Part shown: piece by piece, positions 17,029-30,457 of the stretch | Layout: the number at the start of each line of letters is the position of its first letter | Numbering within the stretch: position 1 is the stretch's first letter | Assembly: GCF_039540195.1 (NCBI RefSeq) | Contig: NZ_BAABEO010000025.1 | Span: 129,874 to 193,873, forward strand | Length of the DNA stretch: 64,000 nucleotides | Direction of reading: 5' to 3' | Source: Zafaria ginkgonis | GTDB lineage: Bacteria; Actinomycetota; Actinomycetes; Actinomycetales; Micrococcaceae | Program-made: the position numbers and the translations under genes | The notes under the pieces: generated by a model | What the model saw: only the letters and a program-made list of their open reading frames with translations | Database searches by the model: none | Told to the model about the DNA's origin: nothing

Positions 17029-17839
17029 TCAGCGCCATGCCCGCGTAGGTGGCCACGGGCAGGGATTCGCCGAGCAGGAGGGCGGCGATGAGGGCCGCCC
17101 CCGGGATCTCCAGCAGGATCAGCGTGGAGACCGTCAGCGGACCCAGGTGCTTGACCACGTGGTTGAAGATCGTGTGGCCCATCAGCTGCGCAAACACCGT
17201 CAAGGCAAGGATGCCCAGCCACCCGGCCAGCCCGAACCCCCACAGGGGCACGTGGAAGGCCACGCAGAGGGCCAGCAGGATCAGTGCCGTCATCCCGTAG
17301 CAGAGAGTCGTGTACGGGCCGGTGGCGAGCGTTTCCCGGGCCTTGGAACCGGCTAGGGTGTAGGCGCCGGCCAGCATGCCCCCGACGATGGCCAGCGCGT
17401 CGCCCTGGAGGGCCCGCGGGTCGCCGCCGAGGTCGAACCCGGTGATGGTGACGACGCCGGCGAACGCCACCGCGATGCCGCCGGCCACGGCCCAGGGAAG
17501 CCGGATCCCACCCAGCCGCTGGAAGAGGGCGATCCACACGGACTGCAGGCACGCCAGGGCGGTGGCCGTGGCGACGGAGGTCATGCGCACGGAGGACATG
17601 AAGCAGACAAAGTGCAGGGCCAGCGCCAGGGCCGCCACGGCGCTCCAACCCCATCCGCGGCGGCCGGCCCGGGCCAGGGCCGCCGGCTCGCGGACCACCA
17701 TCGGGACCGCCATGACCCCGGCACCGAGCACGTTGCGCCAGAACGCCATGGCCAGGGGGGATACCCCGGGGGTCGCCGCAATGATGGGGCCGGAGGCGGA
17801 CGCGCCCAGAACACCGAGCGCCGCGAGGAGGAAGATCAC
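16943..17839 (-). CDS. EamA/DMT-family transporter
   Basis: 298 residues, ten predicted helices in two EamA repeats. Typical segments are AMAFWRNVLGAGVMAVPM in the first half and GHTIFNHVVKHLGPLTVSTLILLE in the second. Members export metabolites such as amino acids or nucleotide precursors. GTG at 17839 starts the frame. The 3' end overlaps the convergent glycosyltransferase gene by 86 bases. Confidence 0.88.
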   Translation of the reverse strand: MIFLLAALGVLGASASGPIIAATPGVSPLAMAFWRNVLGAGVMAVPMVVREPAALARAGRRGWGWSAVAALALALHFVCFMSSVRMTSVATATALACLQSVWIALFQRLGGIRLPWAVAGGIAVAFAGVVTITGFDLGGDPRALQGDALAIVGGMLAGAYTLAGSKARETLATGPYTTLCYGMTALILLALCVAFHVPLWGFGLAGWLGILALTVFAQLMGHTIFNHVVKHLGPLTVSTLILLEIPGAALIAALLLGESLPVATYAGMALIMAGLAAVVRGQRAAAPVKTAEPAELPL

Positions 17840-17922
17840 CGTTCCACCCTATGGCCCCCGGGGGCTCCCGCTGGACCGGTGGCGGGCCGGGAAGCCGATC
17901 GGGTGCATGGCCGGGAAACGGA

Positions 17923-17955
17923 AAATGTCCCGGACCCTGGGGGTCCGGGACATTT
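17923..17955 (-). terminator. Terminator of the tRNA-Ala transcript
   Basis: Inverted repeat with arms AAATGTCCCGGACC (17923-17936) and its complement at 17942-17955. It begins 7 bases beyond the 3' end of tRNA-Ala in the direction of transcription, and ends in an A/T run, so it fits a terminator of the tRNA unit. Confidence 0.8.
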
Positions 17956-17962
17956 CATCCGG

Positions 17963-18035
17963 TGGAGGCAAGGGGACTCGAACCCCTAACCCCCTGCTTG
18001 CAAAGCAGGTGCGCTACCAATTGCGCCATGCCCCC
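17963..18035 (-). tRNA. tRNA-Ala (anticodon TGC)
   Basis: 73 bases that fold as a full cloverleaf. The acceptor stem GGGGGCA pairs with TGCCTCC and includes the G3-U70 wobble pair that identifies alanine tRNA. The anticodon loop is CTTTGCAAA with TGC. The T arm GGGGTTCGAGTCCCC is canonical. The 3' CCA is not encoded (ACCG follows). Located downstream of tRNA-Ile, as in many Actinobacteria near gyrA. Confidence 0.96.
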
Positions 18036-18046
18036 GGAAGGGGTGG

Positions 18047-18163
18047 CTAGTCTACCTTGTCGGTCGACCGGCTCCAAGCGGATTTCTCCGCTTCGGATTC
18101 CTTCCACTTCCGGTAAGTGAAGATTCCCGCAATCGCGGCTGCCAGAACCAACAGCTTGCGCAT
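18047..18163 (-). CDS. DLW-39 family small protein
   Basis: 38 residues: MRKLLVLAAAIAGIFTYRKW at the start and a charged tail with a tryptophan. It matches the DLW-39 family, tiny actinobacterial proteins encoded beside the gyrA-tRNA locus, here with AW in place of the LW core. One N-terminal membrane helix. AAGGAGG lies 7 bases before the ATG. The gene sits between tRNA-Ile and tRNA-Ala on the same strand, 11 bases from the latter. Function unknown. Confidence 0.88.
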   Translation of the reverse strand: MRKLLVLAAAIAGIFTYRKWKESEAEKSAWSRSTDKVD

Positions 18164-18197
18164 GCGGTCCTCCTTGACTCAACCGTGGAGGGATCCG

Positions 18198-18271
18198 TGG
18201 GCGTACCAGGACTTGAACCTGGGACCTCTTCGTTATCAGCGAAGCGCTCTAACCGCCTGAGCTATACGCCC
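18198..18271 (-). tRNA. tRNA-Ile (anticodon GAT)
   Basis: 74 bases with a full cloverleaf: acceptor GGGCGTA/TACGCCC, anticodon loop CTGATAA with GAT, and T arm CAGGTTCAAGTCCTG. It lies between the DUF3566 gene and DLW-39, the usual actinobacterial order. Confidence 0.96.
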
Positions 18272-18408
18272 TCAGTGTCCCTTAGGACGAGATAAGACTT
18301 TACCGAAGAACCGCAGATAAACCAAATCGGCCGCATTTGGGCGTTTTCCTGCGGTTTTTCGGGGGACGTGGCCCGGAAATCGGCCCTCGAAAACGGGGCA
18401 AAGGAAAA

Positions 18409-18442
18409 GCCCCCGGCCGCGGAGCGTTCCGCGGCCGGGGGC
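18409..18442 (-). terminator. Strong hairpin upstream of the tRNA genes
   Basis: A 15-base perfect stem GCCCCCGGCCGCGGA, loop GCGT, then the complement. On the minus strand it lies downstream of the gyrA-DUF3566 unit and is followed by a T-rich stretch (the complement of AAGGAAAA), so it fits a terminator that separates gyrase from the tRNA transcript. Confidence 0.8.
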
Positions 18443-18461
18443 CGTTCCTTCAAGCCTGTAA

Positions 18462-18517
18462 GTCCAGACGGCGAGGGCCCCGCGCCGAGCGAAGCGAGGC
18501 GTGGGAGCCGTCTGGAC
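18462..18517. repeat. Inverted repeat with a repeated loop sequence
   Basis: Arms GTCCAGACGGC (18462-18472) and GCCGTCTGGAC (18507-18517) right after the DUF3566 stop. The loop contains a 26-base stretch (18475-18500) that recurs at 36752-36777 with one mismatch, so it may carry a dispersed element and not be a plain terminator. Confidence 0.65.
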
Positions 18518-18519
18518 GG

Positions 18520-19118
18520 CTAGTCGTCGGTGAGCGTCACGCCGATGCCGCCGACCAGGGTCGAGGAGATGTTGTACAGCACCGCCGAAAGCATCGACAG
18601 GGCGGTCAGCAGGACCACGTTGACGACGGCGACGATGGTGGCGAAGGAGGCCGTCTGGCCCAGCGAGATGAGTTCCTTGAGGTCGAAGGAGCTCTCCGTG
18701 CCGGCCACGTCGCGGAGCAGTTCGTTGATGCGGTCGAAGATGCCGGTCAGATCCAGCACGGTCCACAGCACCACGGAGGCGACCACGGTGACGATGCCCA
18801 GCGCCACGGACAGCAGGAACGCCATCTTCAGCACGGACCACGGGTCCACCTTGCTGACCAGCAGGCGGGCCTTGCGGACCTTGGCCTTGGGCGCCGGGCG
18901 CACCAGCTGCTGCTGGCCCGGACGCGGGGCCGGACGCTGCTGTCCCTGCGGTGCGGGGCGGGCTGCGCCGGCCGCCGCGGGACGCTGGCCCTGGGCGGGA
19001 CGCTGGCCGGCGGCGGCGGGACGGGCGGCATTTGCCGGTGCCTGCCGCGGCGCTGCCGGACGTGCCCCGGCTGCCGCTGCGGGGCGGGAAGCTCCCGGGC
19101 GGGGAGTATTCGGGGTGC

Positions 19119-19122
<4 letters not shown>
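18520..19122 (-). CDS. DUF3566 membrane protein
   Basis: 200 residues. The first 80 are a disordered Ala/Pro/Arg/Gln-rich stretch. The rest is DUF3566, with two membrane helices (about residues 88-112 and 155-180) and an intervening soluble part. The GTG start overlaps the gyrA stop by 4 bases (GTGA), so it is translated with gyrA. This association with gyrA is conserved across Actinobacteria; the function is unknown. Confidence 0.9.
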
Positions 19123-21749
<2,627 letters not shown>

Positions 21750-21798
21750 CGGGTTCTTCCTCTAGTCAAAGTCTGCATACGTCGAAGGGGCACCGGGA

Positions 21799-23874
<2,076 letters not shown>

Positions 23875-24128
23875 CGGGCGGGCGGGCCCCGTATGAGTTG
23901 GGCCCATGCATGAACCGGCGCCCCTCCGGGCCGGAGGGACACCACAGATGTAATTCTATCGCGTTTCGCCGGAGAAAAGCGCGGAACCCGCCCACCATAT
24001 GCCCTCCACAGGCCCATGAATGCCCGTAGGAGGGCCGAATCGGCCCCACACCAAGGGGCCATGCCGCCCCGCACCCCCAAACGCGCCTGCAGGCGCCCCA
24101 CCGGATTTGCTCCGCGAGCCGCCCGGAC

Positions 24129-24674
24129 TCAGCCGTAGGTGTCCCGCGGCCCCCGTCCGGCGACCCGCCGCATTCCCTTGCGCCAGCTCGGGGCGGCGGG
24201 TCCGATCACCTGGATCGCGGTCACCACGCCCGGGCCCAGTTTCTCGTCGAAGTGCTTGAGCAGGCTGTGGCTCAGCAGGCGCAGCTGGGTGGCCCACGCG
24301 GTCGAGTCGCAGCGCACCACCACGGTGGTCGCCTCGAAGCTTTCCGGCCGGCAGTGCGCGGAAATCTGCGGCCCCACCAGCTCCTCCCAGCGGGAAATCA
24401 CGGATCCGACGGCCACCGGCGAGGTCCAGCCGCGGTCGCGCACCATCCGGCCGAAGACGTTTCCGATGCCCTGCGGATCGCGCCCGTCGTCGTACTGGAC
24501 CGCGGCCGGGCCCTTGCGCCGCTGGGCGCGTTCGGCGGCCTTGCGTTCACCGGCCCGCTTGGCCTGCCCGGCATCGATGCGGATCTCGCCGCGGGCCAGG
24601 GCCGACTGCCGCATCCGGTTCAGCATCGCCCGGGCGGCGTCGAATTCCTGGGGTTGCGGTTCCTCGGTGCTCAC
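24129..24674 (-). CDS. dciA: DciA (DUF721), replicative helicase loader
   Basis: 181 residues. The C-terminal half carries the DUF721/DciA core, with GWTSPVAVGSVISRWEELVG and ISAHCRPESFEATTVVVRCDS; the N-terminal half is basic and probably disordered. DciA loads the DnaB helicase in bacteria that lack DnaC. The GTG start overlaps the recF stop (GTGA). The position between recF and gyrB is conserved in Actinobacteria. Confidence 0.9.
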   Translation of the reverse strand: MSTEEPQPQEFDAARAMLNRMRQSALARGEIRIDAGQAKRAGERKAAERAQRRKGPAAVQYDDGRDPQGIGNVFGRMVRDRGWTSPVAVGSVISRWEELVGPQISAHCRPESFEATTVVVRCDSTAWATQLRLLSHSLLKHFDEKLGPGVVTAIQVIGPAAPSWRKGMRRVAGRGPRDTYG

Positions 24675-25909
24675 GGCGAAACGTGCCCCGGCGTCACCCT
24701 GAGCACCCGTCCCCCCAGTTCGGCGGGCACGTCCGCGGCCACGGCCGCGGTCACGATCACCTGTTCGGCGCCGGCCACGACGGCGGCCAGCCGGGTGCGG
24801 CGGTCGGTGTCCAGTTCGGCGAACACGTCGTCCAGGATCAGGATCGGGCCGGCCCCTTCGCGCGGATCGTCCTCGCCGAGCACGCGGTACGAGGCCAGCC
24901 GCAGGGCCAGCGCCAGCGACCAGGTCTCGCCATGGGAGGCGTAGCCCTTGGCGGGTGCGGGTCCAAGGAACAGTTCCAGTTCGTCCCGGTGCGGTCCCAC
25001 CAGGGTGATCCCGCGGTCGGTCTCCTTTTTCCGGTGCGCCACCAGGGCCGCCAGGAACATCCGCTCCAGCTCCTCGATTCCGGCACCGTCCAGTCCGGGG
25101 GCGCGCACGGCTCCGGCGTCCGCGCCGGAATCGGCGGGATTTTGCCCGCCTGAATCCTGCCCTGCGTCCGCGGGCAGCGCGGCGGCGCCGCCGTCGTCGT
25201 CCAGTTCCTCGACCACGGTGCAACGGTACCGCGCGCTGGCTGCCTTGGACCCGTCAGTCAGGCCCGCATATTCCGCTCCCAGATGCGGGGAGAGCAATTC
25301 CAGCACGTCGAGCCGGCCGCGCAGCAGGCGGGCGCCGGCCTTTGCGAGGTGCTGGTCCCAGACCTCGAGCGTGGATTCGTGCGCCGCGCTGAACCGGCCC
25401 TTCCGTGCGGATTTCAGCAGGGCGTTGCGCTGCTTGAGGACCCGTTCGTAGTCGCCGCGGGTGGCCGCCTGGTGCGGCCGCAGCGCCACCAGCAGATCGT
25501 CGAGGAAGCGCCGGCGGTTCGCCGGATCCCCCTTGACCAGGGCCAGGTCCTCCGGAGCGAACAGCACCGTGCGCACGATCCCGAGGATGTCCCGGGCCCG
25601 CACCGGGTTGGCGCGGTTGATCCGTGCCCGGTTGGCCTTCCCGGCAGCGATCTCCAGTTCGACGGCGGTGGCCTGGCCCGCGCGCGCCACACGCGCCCGC
25701 ACCAGCGCCTTGTCCGCGCCGAAGCGGATCAGCGGGGCGTCGGTGGAGACGCGGTGCGAGGACAGCGAGGCCAGGTAGCCGATCGCCTCGGCGATGTTGG
25801 TCTTGCCGACGCCGTTGGAGCCCACGAACACCGTGGTGCCCGGGCCCAGCTCGAAGTCCGCCTGCGCGTAGCTGCGGAAATCGGTCAGGGAGAGGTGGGA
25901 GATGTACAC
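24671..25909 (-). CDS. recF: DNA repair and replication protein RecF
   Basis: 412 residues, SMC-like ATPase. Walker A GSNGVGKTN at residues 34-42, signature motif SHGETWSLALALRLAS and Walker B LILDDVFAELD near residue 335. RecF helps load RecA on gapped DNA with RecO and RecR. A 60-residue stretch near residues 225-285 is an acidic Gly/Asp-rich insert not typical of short RecFs. GTG start, 17 bases after dnaN; the gnd gene often found between dnaN and recF in Actinobacteria is absent here. Confidence 0.95.
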   Translation of the reverse strand: MYISHLSLTDFRSYAQADFELGPGTTVFVGSNGVGKTNIAEAIGYLASLSSHRVSTDAPLIRFGADKALVRARVARAGQATAVELEIAAGKANRARINRANPVRARDILGIVRTVLFAPEDLALVKGDPANRRRFLDDLLVALRPHQAATRGDYERVLKQRNALLKSARKGRFSAAHESTLEVWDQHLAKAGARLLRGRLDVLELLSPHLGAEYAGLTDGSKAASARYRCTVVEELDDDGGAAALPADAGQDSGGQNPADSGADAGAVRAPGLDGAGIEELERMFLAALVAHRKKETDRGITLVGPHRDELELFLGPAPAKGYASHGETWSLALALRLASYRVLGEDDPREGAGPILILDDVFAELDTDRRTRLAAVVAGAEQVIVTAAVAADVPAELGGRVLRVTPGHVSP

Positions 25910-25926
25910 GCGTCCCGCCGGCCCGG

Positions 25927-27048
25927 CTAGTTGGGCAGGCGAACGGGCATCACCAGGTAGCGGTAGTCGTCGCGGTCCCCGCCGTCGAGCGAGTCCTGCG
26001 CCGTCATCATGGCCGGCTTGGGGGCGCTGGTGAAGGAGAAGCGCACGAATTCGCTGGAGAACGCGTTCAGGCCTTCGCCCAGGTAGGCCGGGTTGAACGC
26101 GACCGTGATTTCCTCGCCGTCCAGCTGCGCTTCGATGGCCTCCTCGGCCTGCGCGTCCTCGCCGGTGCCGGCGTCCAGCGCGAGCTGGCCCTCGGTAAAG
26201 GCGAGCCGGACCGGAGTGTTCCGTTCGGCCACGACCGCGACGCGGCGCACGGCCTCCATCAGGTCCGTGGTACGCACCGTCGCGTGGATCGGCGTGTTTT
26301 CGGGGAAGAGCGAGCGGATCTTCGGGTAGTCGCCGTCCACGAGCAGGGAGGTGGTGCGGCGGCTTCCGGATTCGAAGCCGATCAGTTCGCTGTTCTCGCT
26401 CAGCGCGATCTTCAGTTCGCCGGAGCTGCCCAGCGTCTTGGCGACCTCGTTCAGGGTCTTCGCCTTGACCAGGGTGGAGGTGGAGATCCCCGGGACGGTG
26501 GGCTTCCAGGAAACCTCGCGCATCGCAAGGCGGTAGCGGTCGGTGGCGAGGAACGTGATCAGGTCGTCCTCGATCTCCATCTTCACGCCGGTCAGGATCG
26601 GAAGGGTGTCGTCCTTGGAGGCGGCGACGATCACCTGGCTGACGGCCTGGGCGAAGGCCTCGCCGTCGACCACGCCCGCGATGTCCGGGAGCACCGGCAG
26701 TTCCGGATAATCGGCCACCGGCATGGTGGCCAGGTGGAACCGGCTGCGGCCGCAGGAGACGTTGAGCTTGGTGCCGTCGGTCTCGATGGTCACCATGGCC
26801 TGGGGCAGCGAACGGCAGATCTCCGCGAGGAGCTTGCCGGACACCAGGATGGTGCCTTCCTCGGTGGTCTCGGCAGGAATCTCCAGGTGCGCCGAAATCT
26901 CGTAGTCGAAGCCGGCCAGCGACACGGTCCCCGCGGCGGCGGTGATCAGGATGCCGGAGAGAACGGGGGACGGCGGACGCTGGGACAGCGATCGGGCGGT
27001 CCAGGATACGGCCTCGGCGAGCACGTCCCTCTCGACACTGAACTTCAC
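25927..27048 (-). CDS. dnaN: DNA polymerase III beta sliding clamp
   Basis: 373 residues, normal length for a beta clamp, ending in the conserved YRYLVMPVRLPN tail that lies near the protein-binding pocket. It forms a ring that keeps polymerase III on DNA. GTG start at 27048. It follows the oriC spacer after dnaA and precedes recF by 17 bases. Confidence 0.97.
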   Translation of the reverse strand: MKFSVERDVLAEAVSWTARSLSQRPPSPVLSGILITAAAGTVSLAGFDYEISAHLEIPAETTEEGTILVSGKLLAEICRSLPQAMVTIETDGTKLNVSCGRSRFHLATMPVADYPELPVLPDIAGVVDGEAFAQAVSQVIVAASKDDTLPILTGVKMEIEDDLITFLATDRYRLAMREVSWKPTVPGISTSTLVKAKTLNEVAKTLGSSGELKIALSENSELIGFESGSRRTTSLLVDGDYPKIRSLFPENTPIHATVRTTDLMEAVRRVAVVAERNTPVRLAFTEGQLALDAGTGEDAQAEEAIEAQLDGEEITVAFNPAYLGEGLNAFSSEFVRFSFTSAPKPAMMTAQDSLDGGDRDDYRYLVMPVRLPN

Positions 27049-27461
27049 GAAGTGGTCCGCCTTCCGGAGCGAATGGAATTACACGTTTGTCGGAGCAAGC
27101 TTAGCGGCTGGAAAAGGCGGCGGAGAGGGTGCGGGGGATGCCTGGTTGGTTGGGTCTGGATCCGCGTGGAAGGCCGGAGGGTTTTGTTATCTGGAATTTT
27201 CCTAAAGATGTAGTTCGTAGTGTTAATAACTGCTGTGGATACTGTGGATAACCCAAAGCAGCCGGGGATTCCTGCGGATTATGCATGTGCACAATCTGTG
27301 CTTTACGAACTCTTAACCCCCATTGACCGGTGGACAAAAATCCGCGCCATTTAAGGGATCCACAGGCTCCAGGGGAGTTATGCGCAGGAAATTGGCAGTG
27401 ATCCACTTAACCATCCACAGTTTTATCCACAACTGTGGCTTTTGCCGAATGGAACTGAGTG
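27049..27461. other. oriC: Replication origin oriC, dnaA-dnaN spacer
   Basis: 413 bases without a gene. DnaA boxes: TGTGGATAC 27234-27242, TGTGGATAA 27243-27251, TGTGCACAA 27286-27294, TTATCCACA 27423-27431, and weaker GGATCCACA 27357-27365 and CCATCCACA 27411-27419. An AT-rich patch at 27181-27230 is the best candidate for the unwinding element. Place between dnaA and dnaN supports the call. Confidence 0.85.
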
Positions 27462-28877
27462 TCAGCCCTCGCGCTGCTGCTGCTTGATGCGGTTGGTCAG
27501 CTCGGTGACCTGGTTGAAGATGGCGCGCCGCTCGGCCATGAGCTCGCGGATCTTGCGGTCGGCGTGGATGACGGTGGTGTGGTCGCGGCCGCCCATCTCC
27601 TGGCCGATCTTCGGCAGCGACATGTCCGTGAGCTCGCGCAGCAGGTACATGGCGATCTGCCGGGCAGTCACCAGGGTGCGGGTGCGCGACTTGCTGTTCA
27701 GCTCGTCGATGCTCAGGTTGAAGTAGTCCGCGGTCTGCGCCACGATCGTGGCCGCCGTGATCTCCTGGGCCCCCTCGTCGGTGATCAGGTCCTTGAGCAC
27801 CGTCTCGGCCAGCGCCATGTCCACGGACTGGCTGTTCAGGGAGGCGAAGGCCGTGACGCGAATCAGCGCGCCCTCGAGCTCGCGGATGTTGGTGGAGATC
27901 TTCGAGGCGATGTACTCCATGACGTCGTCCGGCGCCGAGAGGCCCTCCGCGGTCGCCTTCTTGCGCAGGATCGCGATGCGGGTCTCCAGCTCCGGCGGCT
28001 GGATGTCGGTGAGCAGTCCCCACTCGAAGCGCGAACGCATGCGGTCCTCGAAGCCGGATAGCTGCTTCGGCGGCAGGTCGGAGGTGATCACGACCTGCTT
28101 GTTGTGGTTGTGCAGCGCGTTGAAGGTGTGGAAGAACTCTTCCTGCGTCGCGTCCTTGTTCGCCAGGAATTGGATGTCGTCGATGAGCAGGATGTCGACG
28201 TTGCGGTACGTCTGCTTGAAGCTCGTTCCCTCGTCGTCGCGGATCGAGTTGATGAAGTCGTTGGTGAACTCCTCCGAGTTCACGTAGCGCACGCGGATGC
28301 CGTTGTAGAGGTGGCGGGCGTAGTGGCCGATCGCGTGCAGCAGGTGGGTCTTGCCCAGCCCGGAGTCGCCGTAGATGAACAGCGGGTTGTAGGCCTTGGC
28401 GGGGGCTTCGGCCACGGCGACGGCCGCGGCGTGCGCGAAGCGGTTCGAGGAACCGATCACGAACGTGTCGAAGATGTACTTCGGGTTCAGCCGGCCGAAC
28501 TCATGCGAGGTCGACGGCGGGGACGGCTGCGGATGCGCGGCGGCCTCGCGCTCCTTGGGCTGCGGCTGGGGTTCAGGCTCGGACGGCTCAACAACCGGCA
28601 CCGGGATCAGGTCGGCATCGATGCTGAAGGCACAGAGGATGTCGTCGCGGAACACCGTGCGCAGCGCGTCGTCCAGGGGTGCCTTGAGCTGGGTCTGCAG
28701 GACTTCCCGGGTGAGCTCGTTCGGGACGGCCAGCAGCAGGGTCGAACCGATCAGGCCCAGCGGCTGGGCGAGCACGACGAAGGCACGCTGGCGCGGAGTG
28801 ACGCGGTCGTCGTGTTCCAGGTTGCGGACAACCTGACGCCACGCGCTTCCTACGCTGTTCGACTCGTCAGTGCTCAC
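27462..28877 (-). CDS. dnaA: Chromosomal replication initiator DnaA
   Basis: 471 residues. Domain I is about residues 1-80, a proline- and glutamate-rich linker follows, then the AAA+ domain with Walker A GDSGLGKTH near 170-178 and Walker B LLIDDIQFLAN, and the C-terminal DNA-binding domain with signature MGGRDHTTVIHADRKI. It binds DnaA boxes on both sides of its own gene and unwinds oriC. GTG start at 28877. Boxes upstream suggest self-control. Confidence 0.98.
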   Translation of the reverse strand: MSTDESNSVGSAWRQVVRNLEHDDRVTPRQRAFVVLAQPLGLIGSTLLLAVPNELTREVLQTQLKAPLDDALRTVFRDDILCAFSIDADLIPVPVVEPSEPEPQPQPKEREAAAHPQPSPPSTSHEFGRLNPKYIFDTFVIGSSNRFAHAAAVAVAEAPAKAYNPLFIYGDSGLGKTHLLHAIGHYARHLYNGIRVRYVNSEEFTNDFINSIRDDEGTSFKQTYRNVDILLIDDIQFLANKDATQEEFFHTFNALHNHNKQVVITSDLPPKQLSGFEDRMRSRFEWGLLTDIQPPELETRIAILRKKATAEGLSAPDDVMEYIASKISTNIRELEGALIRVTAFASLNSQSVDMALAETVLKDLITDEGAQEITAATIVAQTADYFNLSIDELNSKSRTRTLVTARQIAMYLLRELTDMSLPKIGQEMGGRDHTTVIHADRKIRELMAERRAIFNQVTELTNRIKQQQREG

Positions 28878-29469
28878 TAATATGCAGTCCCTTCAAGAAT
28901 CCCCCGCCGATCAGCGGAAATGGCTCGGCGCCGCATGTGGAGGCGGGTGGCCGGACTACCCATCCTACCGTCTATCCACAGCGTTATTCACAGCCCGTGG
29001 ATAACTTGTGTTTCCCGCCACGTGCCTTGCAATTCCGCACCCGTCCGCGTCAAATCAGGCAACCGAGCCGGCGGGTGCCCACGCATGTCGGCGATTCCGC
29101 CTCGCGGAAAGACTTGTTGTCCACAGCCGTGAATCCGCTACTCACAGCCTGTGGGTGAGCCAATGGATGCGACGAAATATGCCCAGCGCAGGGGCGGAAA
29201 CCGGACCCCAGCTTCCCGCGCGGACGGTGTCGGCGCCCTGTGTCCAGCGCGGCACGTGTCGTACCCGCCGCCGCGCGCCGGTTTGACGTACCTTTCCCCC
29301 GGCACCTATCGTGGTTTAGTCCTATGTGTACGCTTTTGGCGATACTCCACGTCCTTGTCCGGTTTCCGGGCCAGCGCGGAGCACCGCCGGGGCGGACACC
29401 CTAATACGACGCGTCGGCCTGTACTTCCACGGGTAAGGCGCATCAATTGATCGTCTTGGAGTTACTACC
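28878..29469. other. Origin-associated spacer between dnaA and rpmH with DnaA boxes
   Basis: 592 bases between divergent dnaA and rpmH. Boxes: CTATCCACA 28972-28980, TTATTCACA 28984-28992, CGTGGATAA 28996-29004, TTGTCCACA 29117-29125. The first three are packed in 33 bases about 95 bases before dnaA. The region carries both promoters and may form the second half of a split oriC. Short open frames here have no coding signs. Confidence 0.8.
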
Positions 29470-29607
29470 GTGAGCAAGCGGACTTTTCAGCCGAATAACC
29501 GCCGTCGTGCCAAGAAGCACGGCTTCCGCCTTCGTATGCGCACCCGCGCCGGCCGCGCCATTCTGGCTGCTCGCCGTTCCAAGGGCCGCACCGAACTTTC
29601 TGCATAG
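29470..29607 (+). CDS. rpmH: 50S ribosomal protein L34
   Basis: 45 residues, GTG start. The sequence SKRTFQPNNRRRAKKHGFRL and the end SKGRTELSA are diagnostic for L34, a small basic protein of the large subunit. First gene of the conserved rpmH-rnpA-yidD-yidC-jag-rsmG unit, divergent from dnaA. Confidence 0.98.
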   Translation: MSKRTFQPNNRRRAKKHGFRLRMRTRAGRAILAARRSKGRTELSA

Positions 29608-29675
29608 CATCAGCGTGCAGGTCCAGCCGGCACTGCGCATGGGTGATTCCTGCTTCAGCACGGGCGTTTGACGCC

Positions 29676-30089
29676 ATGCTGCCCAAGGAACACCGGATGC
29701 GGTCCGCGCTGGACTTCTCCGCCACCGTACGTTCCGGCGCCCGTTCTGGGCGCCGGAACGTCGTGCTATATGCGCGTTCGCGTGGCGCCGAACAGGCCGG
29801 GGAACCGACACGCTTCGGCTTCATCGTCTCCAAGGCCATCGGCAACGCCGTAACCCGCAATCTGGTCAAGCGCCGGCTGCGCGAGGTGGCCGGGCAGTCC
29901 CTGGCCGCCCAGTCCTTTGCCGTGCCGCAAGCCGGGTTCGACGTCGTCGTGCGTGCGCTTCCGCCCGCAGCCGCCGCCGGTTGGGACGAGCTTTCCGCCG
30001 AGACCCGGGCAGCGCTGGAGACCGCCTGCCGCAAGGCCTCAAGCGGCGCGGCCGCCTCCGGGAAGGGGGCGGGGGAGCGTGGCAGGTGA
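29676..30089 (+). CDS. rnpA: Ribonuclease P protein component
   Basis: 137 residues from the ATG of MLPKEHRMRS, the normal N terminus; a longer reading from GTG 29643 is not needed. The RNA-binding core RFGFIVSKAIGNAVTRNLVK carries the conserved RNR-type basic motif. With the M1 RNA it trims tRNA 5' ends. It is 68 bases after rpmH and overlaps yidD by 11 bases. The C terminus is extended with a low-complexity Ala/Gly tail. Confidence 0.96.
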   Translation: MLPKEHRMRSALDFSATVRSGARSGRRNVVLYARSRGAEQAGEPTRFGFIVSKAIGNAVTRNLVKRRLREVAGQSLAAQSFAVPQAGFDVVVRALPPAAAAGWDELSAETRAALETACRKASSGAAASGKGAGERGR

Positions 30090-30450
30090 ACCGCACCGGC
30101 CGCTGACCGCTGCCGGACGCATGGCGCTGGACGTGCCGCGCCAACTGCTGATCCTGCTCCTTAAGGCCTACCGCAAGGTCTTCTCGCCGCTCTACGGCGA
30201 CGTCTGCCGCTACTTCCCCAGTTGCTCCGCGTATGCGCTCGAGGCCGTTACGGTCCACGGTGCGGTCAAGGGTGCCGGACTGGCGGCGTGGCGGGTCTGC
30301 CGCTGCAACCCCTGGAGTCATGGAGGGATAGATCATGTGCCCCCGGGGCGCAGGATTTGGCCCGAGGGCAAGACGCCAAAGATCATGGTCTTGAACCATC
30401 CCCCGATTCCGCCCGACGACGACGCCGCTGACGCGGCCCGAGGAGCATGA
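30079..30450 (+). CDS. yidD: Membrane protein insertion efficiency factor YidD
   Basis: 123 residues. The core KVFSPLYGDVCRYFPSCSAY and VCRCNPWSHGGIDHV is the YidD (DUF37) signature with conserved cysteines. It assists YidC. The C-terminal 35 residues are an added acidic tail. The GTG at 30079 has GGGGGAG just upstream; ATG at 30121 is the alternative and would give a length closer to the usual 80-110 residues. Confidence 0.92.
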   Translation: MAGEPHRPLTAAGRMALDVPRQLLILLLKAYRKVFSPLYGDVCRYFPSCSAYALEAVTVHGAVKGAGLAAWRVCRCNPWSHGGIDHVPPGRRIWPEGKTPKIMVLNHPPIPPDDDAADAARGA

Positions 30451-30457
30451 CCGACTA

